From contig SVKV01000002.1 of NCBI GenBank assembly GCA_015068305.1, positions 1-64,000 of the forward strand: 64,000 bases of DNA, in the 5' to 3' direction. Below, in pieces: positions 32,994-42,268 of this stretch (within the stretch, counting starts at the first letter, position 1; the number at the start of each line of letters is the position of its first letter). The position numbers were made by a program, and so were the translations under genes. This DNA comes from Oscillospiraceae bacterium. GTDB taxonomy: Bacteria; Bacillota; Clostridia; Oscillospirales; Oscillospiraceae. Below the pieces are notes generated by a model, which saw nothing but the letters and a program-made list of their open reading frames with translations, did no database searches and had not been told where the DNA came from.

Positions 32994-33197
32994 TTATTCG
33001 CCTTCGATGATGTGGTTTCTGCGAAACAGGAAAGAAATACACCAAAGACCGGCCAGTCCCACAAGGGTGTAGATGATCCGGCTGAAAATGGAACCTTGTC
33101 CGCCGAACAGCCAGGCCACCAGATCAAACTTGAAAATACCAACAAGGCCCCAGTTCAGGGAGCCGATGATGGAAAGAATCAATGCCAGTGTATCCAT
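32994..33197 (-). CDS. DUF378 family small membrane protein
   Basis: 67 residues with two membrane helices: LALILSIIGSLNWGLVGIF and IIYTLVGLAGLWCISF, plus the family words GSLNWGLVG and the ending FLFRR. DUF378 (YuzA-like) proteins are widespread in Firmicutes with no known role. TGGAGG precedes the ATG. It converges with the zinc-ribbon gene. Confidence 0.9.
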   Translation of the reverse strand: MDTLALILSIIGSLNWGLVGIFKFDLVAWLFGGQGSIFSRIIYTLVGLAGLWCISFLFRRNHIIEGE

Positions 33198-33290
33198 CGT
33201 TTTACCTCCATTCTGCCAGTTTGGATGGTGCTAGGATACCCGGACAGGGAGGATATTATTCAAAAACGGGCCGATTGGTGCGGCATATCA

Positions 33291-33319
33291 TTGAATTTTT
33301 CGGAAATTGCCGGTATAAT
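33291..33319 (+). promoter_or_regulatory. ispE promoter
   Basis: TTGAAT (33291-33296), a 17-base spacer and TATAAT (33314-33319), about 35 bases before the start. Confidence 0.75.
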
Positions 33320-33353
33320 GGATTTATTCATAGACAGAAGGACGGAGTTTGGA

Positions 33354-34211
33354 ATGGTTACACTTTATGAGAAAGCCTATGCAAAACTGAATCTGACCCT
33401 GGATGTGCTGGGAAAACGGGCAGACGGCTACCATGATTTGTGCAGTGTGATGCAGACAGTCTCCCTTTGGGATGACGTTGAGATCGATGTGGGGACCGGA
33501 AAGCCCTGGTGTCTGAAATGCGATGCGCCGGGTGTTCCCTGTGATGAGCGGAATCTTGCCTGGAAGGCAGTGAAGGCTTTTTTTGAGGAATTGAACCGGG
33601 ATCCTGATGGCCTGGAGATCCGGATCACCAAGCGGATTCCCAGCCAGGCAGGTATGGCTGGCGGCAGCGCAGATGCTGCGGCGGTGCTGCGGGCGCTGAA
33701 CCGGCACTGGGGAGAGCCTCTGACTCTGGAGGCATTGGCGGACCTGGGCTCCCGCATCGGCAGCGATGTTCCCTTCTGCGTGGTGGGCGGCACCTGTATG
33801 TGTGAAGGAAGAGGCGAACTGCTGCGCAGGCTTCCGGATATGCCCGACTGCATCTTTGTTGTGTGCAAGCCGGAGTTCCCAATCTCCACACCGGCCCTGT
33901 TCAGAAAAATTGACAGTGTGGCAATTCATGAGCATCCCGATAACCGGGCCATGGAGATGGCGCTGGCAGCCGGAGATCTTGAAAAGGTTGCCCAAAATGT
34001 GTTTAACGTATTCGATCCGGTGGTGTCGGCAGAGCATCCGGAGCTGGATGCAATCAAATCTGTGATGCGGGAGTACGGCGCGCTGGCCTGCCAGATGACC
34101 GGCTCCGGTTCTGCGACCTTTGCAATGGTGGATGAGCCTTTGAGCGCGGTGGCAATCAGCGGGCTGCTGAAAAAGGAATATCAAGAGGTTTTTGTCTGCA
34201 AACCTGTTTAA
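33354..34211 (+). CDS. ispE: 4-diphosphocytidyl-2-C-methyl-D-erythritol kinase
   Basis: IspE phosphorylates CDP-methylerythritol in the non-mevalonate isoprenoid pathway. The 285-residue GHMP kinase has YAKLNLTLDVLGKRADGYHDL, the ATP loop IPSQAGMAGGSADAAAVL, GSDVPFCVVGGTC, and the third motif MTGSGSATFAM. ATG 33354 follows GGAG at six bases; the long open frame upstream is not used. It is followed by a hairpin whose T-run ends at the next gene. Confidence 0.95.
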   Translation: MVTLYEKAYAKLNLTLDVLGKRADGYHDLCSVMQTVSLWDDVEIDVGTGKPWCLKCDAPGVPCDERNLAWKAVKAFFEELNRDPDGLEIRITKRIPSQAGMAGGSADAAAVLRALNRHWGEPLTLEALADLGSRIGSDVPFCVVGGTCMCEGRGELLRRLPDMPDCIFVVCKPEFPISTPALFRKIDSVAIHEHPDNRAMEMALAAGDLEKVAQNVFNVFDPVVSAEHPELDAIKSVMREYGALACQMTGSGSATFAMVDEPLSAVAISGLLKKEYQEVFVCKPV

Positions 34212-34225
34212 TTGCTGCGGTTTCC

Positions 34226-34265
34226 GTCCATACTGGAAGTAATTTCAGTATGGACGGTGTTTTTT
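34226..34265 (+). terminator. Hairpin between ispE and spoIIR
   Basis: GTCCATACTG (34226-34235) and CAGTATGGAC (34246-34255), then GGTGTTTTTT. The T-run ends directly at the spoIIR ATG, so this is a likely ispE terminator sitting inside the spoIIR leader. Confidence 0.75.
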
Positions 34266-34877
34266 ATGAGAAAGTATTGGAATCGGATCGGGATTTGCCT
34301 GATCACAGCGGTGCTGTTCTGGGTTGGCGGTCTGATCGCAGACCGGCAGCTGCTGCGGCAGGAACTGGTCCGGCTGCATGTGGTGGCAGCTTCGGATTCG
34401 GAAGAGGATCAGCGACTCAAGCTGCGGGTGCGGGATGCAATCCTGGAGAGTCTGCAATCGGATATGGAAAAGCTGACGGATGTGGAAGCGGCAAAGGCAT
34501 ACTTACTGGAAAACCTTCCGAAAATCGAAGGAGTTGCCAACCGGGTGCTCCGGGAGGCGGGCTGCACCGATCTGGCGGCAGCATCGCTGGTAGTGGAAGA
34601 ATTCTCTACCCGGGTGTATGATACCTTTTCTCTGCCTGCCGGGATCTATGATACCCTGCGGATCACCATCGGCGAAGGGGAAGGGCACAATTGGTGGTGC
34701 GTGGTATTTCCTTCGCTGTGTCTGCCGGCTACCGCAGAGGGCTTTGCAGAGGCTGCCAGCTGCGCCGGATTTCCGGAGGAGCTGACAGCTGCGCTGGAAG
34801 GGGGAGAGGGCTATGAAATCCGCTTCTATTTCCTGGATCTGATCGGAAGAATCGAGAATTTGCTGAGGGAGGAATAA
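34266..34877 (+). CDS. spoIIR: Stage II sporulation protein R
   Basis: 203 residues. A hydrophobic N-terminal helix (GICLITAVLFWVGGLIA) exports the protein. The family marks are LVRLHVVAASDSEEDQRLKLRVRDAIL and GHNWWCVVFPSLC. In B. subtilis SpoIIR is made in the forespore under sigma F and signals across the septum to activate SpoIIGA and pro-sigma E. Its presence shows that the organism is, or recently was, a spore former. ATG 34266 is the only start that keeps the export helix with a family-like N-terminus; no strong ribosome site is visible. Confidence 0.93.
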   Translation: MRKYWNRIGICLITAVLFWVGGLIADRQLLRQELVRLHVVAASDSEEDQRLKLRVRDAILESLQSDMEKLTDVEAAKAYLLENLPKIEGVANRVLREAGCTDLAAASLVVEEFSTRVYDTFSLPAGIYDTLRITIGEGEGHNWWCVVFPSLCLPATAEGFAEAASCAGFPEELTAALEGGEGYEIRFYFLDLIGRIENLLREE

Positions 34878-34938
34878 TTACCCCCTGTTTTTTGGACAGA
34901 ATCTGTGGTATCATGAAGAAAACTCAGAAAGAAAGGCG

Positions 34939-37900
34939 GTGGGCAGCTTGCTGCATCTGCTGCTTGGAACCGACTGGACGGCGAACCGGGATGAACTCCT
35001 GGACCGGATCAGCCGGGATGTAAAAAACGAAAAGACGGGCCGGATTCTGCTGGTGCCGGAGCTGATCAGCCATGAGGCGGAGCGGCGGCTTTGTGCTGCG
35101 GCGGGGGATACCGCCAGCCGTTTTGCGGAGGTGCTGTCCTTTACCCGTCTTGCAGGCCGGGTCAGCGCCTATGGGGGCCGGGGTCTGGAAGAATGCATGG
35201 ATGCCGGCGGCCGGGTGGTTGCCATGGCAGCTTCTGCCCGGCAGCTGCACAGCCGGCTGAAAGCCTACGCGGCGGTGGAAACGAAGCCGGAATTTTTAAC
35301 GGGGCTGATCGATGCAGTGGATGAATTCAAGCGCTGCTGCATTTCTTCCCAGGATCTGCTGGCAGCCTCTCAGTCAACGGCAGGCGCGCTCTCCCAGAAG
35401 CTGGAGGAGCTGGCGCTGATTCTGGAGACTTATGATGCGCTCTGCAGCCAGGGAAAGCGGGATCCCCGGGACCAGGCAACACTGCTGCTGGAGCAGATGG
35501 AGCTGTGCGATTTTGCCGAAAATCATGTGTTCTACATAGACGGATTCCCGGACTTTACCCGGCAGCACATGGCGATTCTGGAGCATCTGATCATCCACAG
35601 CCCCAGTGTGACGGTGAGCTTAAACTGCGACGAGCCCGGAAGCAGCTTGCTGGCCTTTGAAAAGGCGGGGGATACGGCTTCCCAGATTCTGCGCATGGCC
35701 CAAAGGGCCGGGGTGGAGGTCAGGATCGAAAAGATCCGGCCCAAGGCTGCATCCCTGCAGCCTATGCGGGACCGGCTTTTCCAGGGCAGCATCACTGCCG
35801 GAGAATGCAGTGGCATTGTCCGGGTATGCCGGGCCCAGTCTGCCTACCAGGAGTGCTTGGCGGCTGCGGAGCAGATCCTGCATCTGGTGCGGCAGGGATG
35901 CCGCTACCGGGATATTATGGTGGTCTGCGCCGATCTGCCCGGTTACAGTCCTTTGGTAAATCTGGCCTTCAGACGCTGCGCAATTCCGGTATACTTATCC
36001 GGCACGGAGGATATTCTGGAAAAAAGTGTGATTTCCACGGTGCTTTCCGCCCTGGATGCGGCCCTTGGCGGCTTTGAGCAGCGGTCCGTGCTGCGCTATT
36101 TGCGGGCGGTGCTGTCACCTCTGGATCCGGATACCTGCGACCGGGTCGAAAATTACAGCATTATCTGGGGTATCCGGGGCTCCAAATGGCAGGAAAGCTG
36201 GGTCAACCATCCGGAGGGCTTAAGCGGAATCTGGAGTGAAGCCTCCGAAGCTGAATTGCAGAGATTGAATGAAGCCCGGGAAGCTGCCATCGGGCCTCTG
36301 GTCCGGCTGGAACAGGGATTTTCCAGTGCAAAAAATCTTGCGGGGCAGGTGGAGGCAGTCTATGATTTCCTCCAAGGAATCCGGCTGGAGCAGCGGCTTG
36401 CGGAGCTGGCAGATGAGATGGACGCGGCAGAAGATAACCGCAGCGCCCAGATTCTCAATCAGCTCTGGGAGATCCTGGTGGGGGCTCTGGAGCAGCTTCA
36501 TGATGTGCTGGGCCAGACAGTCTGGGACCGGGAAAGCTTTACTCGGCTGTTCCAGCTGCTTCTGAGCCAGTATGATGTTGGCACGATTCCGCCGGTGCTG
36601 GATGCGGTGCAGGTGGGTGCGGTGAGTACCCAGCGGCTCCATCAGCAGAAGCATCTGATCATCCTGGGTGCAAAGGAAGGCAATCTGCCCGGCTATACCG
36701 GAACCGGCGGTGTGCTGACAGACCAGGAACGAGTGGCCCTGCGGGAGCTGGGCGTACCGCTGACCGGCGGCAATCTGGAAGGCATTCAGGCAGAATTTGC
36801 AGAGATCTACGGCGTGTTCTGCGGAGCGGTGGAATCCGTGACGGTCTATACCTCCGGGGAGCAGCCCTCCTTTGTCTGCCGCCGTCTTGCCCAGATGGCC
36901 GGGGGGATGGAATCGGTGACACCCGAATTGGGTGCGGCGCTGACGGATGATTTCGAGGCGGGCGCTTATCTGGCCCGGTGGAACCGGGCAGATACAGCGG
37001 ATGCCGTTGGCGTGTCCGACTGTTACCGGGAAGTGCTTCAAAGCCGCAGCTTCCGGCTGGGCACCGTGGATCGGGAGCATGTTGACAGACTGTACGGCGA
37101 AACCCTGCGGCTTTCCGCATCCCAGATTGACCGGCAGGCAGAATGCCGGCTGTCCTATTTTCTCAAATACGGTCTGCGGGCAAAGGAACGGAAGGAAGCC
37201 ACCGTTGACCCGGCAGAATTCGGTACTTATGTTCATGCGGTGCTGGAAAATACCGCCCGCACCGTCAAGGAAAAGGGCGGTTTCCCACAGGTTTCCCTGG
37301 AGGAAACTCTGGAAATCGCGCAGCGTTACTCCGATGCATATGCCCGGGAGCATTTTGCACAGCTGGATTCCCAGCGGCTGGAATACCTCTTCCGGCGCAA
37401 TGCCCAGGAACTGCAGATGGTAGTCCGGGAGCTTTGGGAGGAACTTCAGGAATCCGGTTTCCAGCCGGAGGATTTTGAAGTGAACTTCGGCGCAGCCCAG
37501 GGACTGCCGCCCATTGCGGTGCCGGGCACCCGGAAAAACGCAATTCTCCAGGGCTATATCGACCGGGTGGATACCTGGAACCACAACGGAAATTCCTATT
37601 TCCGGGTGGTGGACTACAAAACCGGCAAGAAAGACTTTGACTACTGCGATGTCTATAACGGCGTGGGACTGCAGATGCTGCTCTACCTCTTTGCGCTGCA
37701 GGAATGCGGTGCTGAGGTGGTGGGAGAGAATCCAATCCCGGCGGGCGTTCAGTATTTCCCGGCCAGGGTGCCCTATGTCAGCGCCGACGGCCGTCTGACG
37801 GCAGAGGAACTGGAAAAGCAGCGCAGCAAGGCGATGGTGCGCCGGGGTCTTCTGCTGCGGGATGAGGAAGTGCTCCATGCCATGGAGCCCGGGGAGAATC

Positions 37901-38205
37901 CCAGACGGCTGTGTTATTCCACCAGGAAAGACGGAACCATGACCGGCGATCTGGCGGACCGGGAACAGCTGAAGCTGCTCAAGGGCTACCTTCTGAAGAC
38001 GCTGGAAAAGATGGTGGATGAGATTGCCTCCGGCAATGTGGATCCCAACCCTTACACCAGAGGCACCAGCCACAGCGCCTGCGCCTATTGCCCCTACGGA
38101 CCTGTCTGCCGGGAGAACCGGGAGGAAGGCCGGAGAAACTATAAAACCATGGACGCCCAGCGGTTCTGGGACGAGATCGGAAAGGAGATGGATTCCCATG
38201 GCTGA
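34939..38205 (+). CDS. addB: ATP-dependent helicase/nuclease AddB
   Basis: AddB with AddA processes double-strand breaks for RecA loading. About 1088 residues from GTG 34939; TTG 34948 with GGTGG just upstream is an equal candidate and gives MLHLLLG, the usual family opening. The Walker A that many AddB carry here reads GTDWTANRD, so it is lost. The C-terminal RecB-type nuclease has VDYKTGKKD, with an iron-sulfur cluster expected from Cys in AECRLSYFLKYG and the CAYCPYGPVC triplet near the end. It overlaps addA by 8 bases. Confidence 0.92.
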   Translation: MGSLLHLLLGTDWTANRDELLDRISRDVKNEKTGRILLVPELISHEAERRLCAAAGDTASRFAEVLSFTRLAGRVSAYGGRGLEECMDAGGRVVAMAASARQLHSRLKAYAAVETKPEFLTGLIDAVDEFKRCCISSQDLLAASQSTAGALSQKLEELALILETYDALCSQGKRDPRDQATLLLEQMELCDFAENHVFYIDGFPDFTRQHMAILEHLIIHSPSVTVSLNCDEPGSSLLAFEKAGDTASQILRMAQRAGVEVRIEKIRPKAASLQPMRDRLFQGSITAGECSGIVRVCRAQSAYQECLAAAEQILHLVRQGCRYRDIMVVCADLPGYSPLVNLAFRRCAIPVYLSGTEDILEKSVISTVLSALDAALGGFEQRSVLRYLRAVLSPLDPDTCDRVENYSIIWGIRGSKWQESWVNHPEGLSGIWSEASEAELQRLNEAREAAIGPLVRLEQGFSSAKNLAGQVEAVYDFLQGIRLEQRLAELADEMDAAEDNRSAQILNQLWEILVGALEQLHDVLGQTVWDRESFTRLFQLLLSQYDVGTIPPVLDAVQVGAVSTQRLHQQKHLIILGAKEGNLPGYTGTGGVLTDQERVALRELGVPLTGGNLEGIQAEFAEIYGVFCGAVESVTVYTSGEQPSFVCRRLAQMAGGMESVTPELGAALTDDFEAGAYLARWNRADTADAVGVSDCYREVLQSRSFRLGTVDREHVDRLYGETLRLSASQIDRQAECRLSYFLKYGLRAKERKEATVDPAEFGTYVHAVLENTARTVKEKGGFPQVSLEETLEIAQRYSDAYAREHFAQLDSQRLEYLFRRNAQELQMVVRELWEELQESGFQPEDFEVNFGAAQGLPPIAVPGTRKNAILQGYIDRVDTWNHNGNSYFRVVDYKTGKKDFDYCDVYNGVGLQMLLYLFALQECGAEVVGENPIPAGVQYFPARVPYVSADGRLTAEELEKQRSKAMVRRGLLLRDEEVLHAMEPGENPRRLCYSTRKDGTMTGDLADREQLKLLKGYLLKTLEKMVDEIASGNVDPNPYTRGTSHSACAYCPYGPVCRENREEGRRNYKTMDAQRFWDEIGKEMDSHG

Positions 38206-41200
38206 GAAGCTGACACCACAACAGAAGCAGGCTGTGGAGAATCGGGGCGGAAAACTGCTGGTTTCCGCTGCCGCCGGCTCCGGCAAGACCAAGGTCCTGG
38301 TGGACCGGCTGCTGTCCTATCTGAATGATCCTTCCGATCCTGCCAATCTGGACGATTTTCTGATCATTACCTATACCAAGGCAGCCGCATCGGAGCTGCG
38401 GGGGAAAATTGCGGCCAAACTGACGGAAGCCATCGCCGCCCAGCCGGAAAACCGCCATCTGCAGCGGCAGATGCAGCGGCTGTTTCTGACGAAGATTTCC
38501 ACGGTCCACGGATTCTGCGGCGATATTCTCCGGGAATATGCCTACCGGCTAGATCTGGCAGCGGATTTTCGGGTGGCAGATGAAAACGAATGCCGGGAAA
38601 TCCGGGAAACAGTGCTGGCGGAGCTTCTGGACCGGGTCTATGAGTCGGCTTCCGGGGATGGAGATTTCCGGGCCTTTGTAGATAGCCAGGGCCTGGGCCG
38701 GACGGACAGTCTGGTTTCGGAAATAATTTTGAAGGTTTACGACAGCGCCCGGTGCCATCTGGATCCTCAGCGCTGGCTCCGGGACTGTCTGGAAGCATCC
38801 AATGTGGAAGATTTGACCGATGCATCGGAAACGGTCTGGGGCCGGTACCTGATGGATGACCTATTTTCCTATCTGGATCAGCAGCTGAACGTGATGGGCC
38901 GGTGTGCGCAATTGGCAGAGGCGGCGGAGGGTATGGAAAAGCCCGCTGCGGTTTTGCGGGATACGGTGTATCAGCTGGAGCATCTGCGCAGTGCGGAAGA
39001 CTGGAACCAGGTGGTGCAGCGGAAGAATATCGACTTTGGCCGGCTGACCTTCCCACGGAAAAATGTGGATACGGCCCTGACCGAGCAGATCAAAGCCTGC
39101 CGCAGCGCCTGCAAGAAGGGCCTTGAAAAGTACCTGCGCAGTTTTGCGGACCCCTCGGCGCAAGTTCTGGAGGACCTGTCCCAGTCCGGGGCTGCGGCCC
39201 GGGGCCTGGTCAGTTTGGTACGCGGCTTTGACGAGGCCTATTCCAAGGCAAAGCGCAGCCGACGGGTGCTGGATTTCAGCGATTTGGAGCACAAGATGCT
39301 GGACCTGCTGCTGGGAACCAAACGCAGCGGCAGAACTGCGGCGGCAGATGAAATCGGCAGCCGGTTCCGGGAAATCATGGTGGATGAATACCAGGACTCC
39401 AACGGTGTCCAGGATGCAATTTTTGAGGCATTGACCGCCAAACGGCACAACTGCTTTCTGGTGGGCGATGTGAAGCAGTCCATTTATCAGTTCCGGCTGG
39501 CAGATCCCGGAATTTTTCTGAAAAAATACCGGGATTATTGCCCTGTGGAGGAAGCACAGCCAGGTGAAGGGCGGAAGGTCCTTCTCAGCGCCAATTTCCG
39601 TTCCGGTCCGGAGGTGATCGAGGCGGTCAACGATGTGTTTTCCGACTGTATGAGTGAGACTGTGGGCGGACTTGTCTACGGTGAAGCGGAAATGCTTCGG
39701 GAGGGAATCCCCCACAACCTGCTGCCGGAGCCTGCGGTGGAGCTTTACGGCATAGAAATTCGGGAAAGTACTTATGAAGAGGAGCCTGCCTTTGTTGCCC
39801 AGCGGATCGGACAGCTGCTGGACGGTACCCACATGATCCGCGATGGGGATAAGTTTCGGCCCATTGGAGCGGATGACATCGTGATTTTGCTGCGCAGCCC
39901 CGGCTCCGTGGGCGGATATTATCAGAAAGCTCTGGAAAACAGGGGAATTCGCTGCACCTCCGGAGGCGGCACGGATCTGCTGCAGACGGAAGAAATCGGC
40001 ACCCTGCGGAGCATCCTTCAGGTTATTGCCAATCCCAGACAGGATATTCCTCTGCTCAGCGCTCTGGCAAGCCCGGTGTTCGGGTTTACTGCCGACGATT
40101 TGGCGGCATTCCGTTCCCGGCAGAAGCAGGGGAGCATTTATGATGCCCTGCTGGCTGACGACAGTCCCAAAACAAGAGAATTTCTCAATCATTTGGAGAT
40201 CCTGCGCAGAGAAGCCCGGATGAATCCCATTGCACAGCTGATTGAGAAGATTTTCCTTCTGACCCGGATGGACAGCATTTATGCAGCCATGGAGGGCGGT
40301 GATGTCAAGAAAGCCAATCTGCAGACCTTCTATGGACTGGCCGCGGAGTATGAGGCCGCATCCCGCCGGGAACTGAGTCAGTTTTTGGAATATCTGGAGA
40401 TGATGGCGGAAAAGGGTATTATGAGCGCCGGGGAAAGCGTGAGCGGCGCCGTGACTGTCATGAGCATCCACAAGTCCAAGGGCCTGGAATTCCCTGTGGT
40501 ATTCCTCTGCGGCCTGGGACGGGAATTCAACCGGGAAAGCCTCCGGGCTCAGGTTCTGTGCGATCAGAAACTGGGGCTGGGTCTGTCCGTTGCAGATACA
40601 AAGAACCGGATCCGGTATCCCGCCATTTCCAAGCGGGCCATTGCAGCCAAGACCGCATCGGAAAGCCTGTCTGAGGAAATGCGGGTGCTGTATGTGGCTA
40701 TGACTCGGGCAAGAGACCGGCTTGTGATGACCTATGCTTCCCGGAATCTGCAGAAGGACCTGCAGGAAACGGCATTGCGGATGGATATGGACGGAGGCAG
40801 ACTTCTGACCCGGGATGTGGTGTGCCCCGGCGAATGGGTGCTGCAGAGTGCCCTGCGGCGAATGGAAGCCGGGCAGCTGCACCAATTGGGCGACCGTCCG
40901 GCGCAGCTTCGCAGCAGCGCCTGTCCCTGGAAGATCCAGGTTGCGCAAGCACCTGAACAGGAAGCAGCCCGTTTGGAGGAAAGGGAAACAGTGCAGCTGC
41001 CGGATGGAACAGAAGAACTGCTGAAAGCCGGCCTCAGCTTCCGCTATCCCTTCCTGGAGGCAACCAAAGCACCCTCCAAGCAGACAGCCACCCAGCAAAA
41101 GGGCCGCCGGAAGGACCAGGAGGCGGCTGAGGAAGCCCAGCTACCCCGGGAGATTCACCGAAGCTGGAGAAAGCCTGCCTTTGCCGATGGAGGCAGCCAG

Positions 41201-41704
41201 GGCAAAGCCTACGGCAGCGCCACCCATGCGGTGATGCAGTATCTGGATTTTGCAGCCTGCGGGGATGCGGATGGGGTGAGAGCCCAGGTGGAACAGCTGG
41301 TTACCAGACGACTGATCACACAGGAGCAGGCGGAGATGGTCAATTGCAGCGCGGTTGCCGCATTTTTCGGAACGGAGCTGGGATTGAAGCTTCGAAGCGG
41401 GATCCCCCATATCCGGGAATTCAAGTTCTCCATTCTGGATGAGGGCCGCCATTACGGCGATGCCCTGGAGGGAGAGCAGGTGCTGCTGCAGGGCGTTGTG
41501 GACTGTGCGATTCTGGAAGAGGACGGGATCACGGTCATCGACTTTAAAACCGATGCCGTGACGGAACAGACCCTTCCTCAGCTGACAGCCCGCTACGGGC
41601 CGCAGCTGAAAACCTATGCCCATGCCCTGGAACGGATCTACCGGAAGCAGGTAACGAAAAGCTGCCTGTATTTCTTCCGCTTAAACCGGTTTGTGGAAAT
41701 ATAA
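38198..41704 (+). CDS. addA: ATP-dependent helicase/nuclease AddA
   Basis: 1168-residue UvrD-like helicase fused to a RecB-family nuclease. Motifs: Q-motif LTPQQKQAV, Walker A AAAGSGKTKVLV (about 27-38), VDEYQDSN (motif II), GDVKQSIYQFR (III), LSANFRS (IV), MSIHKSKGLEFPVVFL (V), and VAMTRARDRLVM (VI). The C-terminal nuclease contains GSATHAVMQYLDF and VIDFKTDAV. ATG 38198 follows AAAGGAG and overlaps addB, as expected for a two-subunit complex. Confidence 0.96.
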   Translation: MAEKLTPQQKQAVENRGGKLLVSAAAGSGKTKVLVDRLLSYLNDPSDPANLDDFLIITYTKAAASELRGKIAAKLTEAIAAQPENRHLQRQMQRLFLTKISTVHGFCGDILREYAYRLDLAADFRVADENECREIRETVLAELLDRVYESASGDGDFRAFVDSQGLGRTDSLVSEIILKVYDSARCHLDPQRWLRDCLEASNVEDLTDASETVWGRYLMDDLFSYLDQQLNVMGRCAQLAEAAEGMEKPAAVLRDTVYQLEHLRSAEDWNQVVQRKNIDFGRLTFPRKNVDTALTEQIKACRSACKKGLEKYLRSFADPSAQVLEDLSQSGAAARGLVSLVRGFDEAYSKAKRSRRVLDFSDLEHKMLDLLLGTKRSGRTAAADEIGSRFREIMVDEYQDSNGVQDAIFEALTAKRHNCFLVGDVKQSIYQFRLADPGIFLKKYRDYCPVEEAQPGEGRKVLLSANFRSGPEVIEAVNDVFSDCMSETVGGLVYGEAEMLREGIPHNLLPEPAVELYGIEIRESTYEEEPAFVAQRIGQLLDGTHMIRDGDKFRPIGADDIVILLRSPGSVGGYYQKALENRGIRCTSGGGTDLLQTEEIGTLRSILQVIANPRQDIPLLSALASPVFGFTADDLAAFRSRQKQGSIYDALLADDSPKTREFLNHLEILRREARMNPIAQLIEKIFLLTRMDSIYAAMEGGDVKKANLQTFYGLAAEYEAASRRELSQFLEYLEMMAEKGIMSAGESVSGAVTVMSIHKSKGLEFPVVFLCGLGREFNRESLRAQVLCDQKLGLGLSVADTKNRIRYPAISKRAIAAKTASESLSEEMRVLYVAMTRARDRLVMTYASRNLQKDLQETALRMDMDGGRLLTRDVVCPGEWVLQSALRRMEAGQLHQLGDRPAQLRSSACPWKIQVAQAPEQEAARLEERETVQLPDGTEELLKAGLSFRYPFLEATKAPSKQTATQQKGRRKDQEAAEEAQLPREIHRSWRKPAFADGGSQGKAYGSATHAVMQYLDFAACGDADGVRAQVEQLVTRRLITQEQAEMVNCSAVAAFFGTELGLKLRSGIPHIREFKFSILDEGRHYGDALEGEQVLLQGVVDCAILEEDGITVIDFKTDAVTEQTLPQLTARYGPQLKTYAHALERIYRKQVTKSCLYFFRLNRFVEI

Positions 41705-41706
41705 AA

Positions 41707-41738
41707 GAACGGGACGTCCGGCTGCGGACGTCCCGTTT
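41707..41738. terminator. Bidirectional terminator between addA and the spoVA locus
   Basis: CGGGACGTCCG (41710-41720) and CGGACGTCCCG (41725-41735) with a GCTG loop. Minus-strand reading is followed by TTCTTTTAT; plus-strand reading by TTTCGG. Confidence 0.88.
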
Positions 41739-41743
41739 CGGTA

Positions 41744-41851
41744 TCAGCGGTTGTTCTGGTTCTGGTTGTTGTTCTGATTCTGATTCTGGTTCTGGTTCTG
41801 GCTGCGGTTCTGGTTGTTGTTCTGATTCTGGTTCTTATTCTGGTTATTCAT
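41744..41851 (-). CDS. 35-residue asparagine/glutamine-rich peptide
   Basis: GGAGGATCTATC before ATG 41851 is a textbook ribosome site. The product starts MNNQNKNQNQNNNQNRSQNQ and is Asn/Gln throughout apart from one Met, Lys, Ser and two Arg, ending NNR. It uses AAC, AAT and CAG. It follows spoVAD-spoVAE on the same strand by 59 bases and precedes their terminator, so it should be made in the developing spore. I know no named family for it. It could be a coat or matrix peptide, an aggregation-prone polymer, or a repeat-born frame that is not translated. Confidence 0.6.
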   Translation of the reverse strand: MNNQNKNQNQNNNQNRSQNQNQNQNQNNNQNQNNR

Positions 41852-41910
41852 GATAGATCCTCCAAATTTTTGTACTTGCGGTATCCCGCTCTGATAGCTT
41901 GCCCCAATCC

Positions 41911-42267
41911 TCAGGATTTATCCTTGGTTCTGAAAATCAGACTGGCAAGTAGCCCCGCAGCAACAGCGGCGGCGATGCCGCCGGCACAGGCTTTGAGTCC
42001 TCCGGTGAAGATTCCCAGAAAGCCATCCTGCTGCACCGCTTCCTTGACACCCCTGGCAAGATTGTAGCCAAAGCCGGTCAGCGGAACGGTTGCACCGGCT
42101 CCCGCAAATTCAGCCAGAGGCTTATAAATGCCCACGGCTCCGAGAAAAACACCGAGGACCACGTAGCTGACCAGAATCCGTGCCGGGGTCAGTTTGGTTT
42201 TGTCGATAAGAATTTGTCCGATCAGACAGAACAGACCGCCCACCAGAAATGCTTTCAAATAATCCAT
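41911..42267 (-). CDS. spoVAE: Stage V sporulation protein AE (SpoVAEb-type)
   Basis: 118-residue membrane protein with four helices: AFLVGGLFCLIGQILID, ARILVSYVVLGVFLGAVG, the GAGATVPLTGFGYNLARG loop, and GGIAAAVAAGLLASLIF. SpoVAE with SpoVAC and SpoVAD forms the inner-membrane channel that loads dipicolinic acid into spores and releases it on germination. GGGAGGG precedes the ATG inside the end of spoVAD, with one base between stop and start. Confidence 0.93.
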   Translation of the reverse strand: MDYLKAFLVGGLFCLIGQILIDKTKLTPARILVSYVVLGVFLGAVGIYKPLAEFAGAGATVPLTGFGYNLARGVKEAVQQDGFLGIFTGGLKACAGGIAAAVAAGLLASLIFRTKDKS

Positions 42268-42268
42268 G

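Noticed and set aside
41744-41851. Simple microsatellite instead of a gene
   Set aside because: Not fully rejected. The ideal ribosome site, the ATG and stop in frame and the operon position favour a gene, so it is kept as a feature with moderate confidence.
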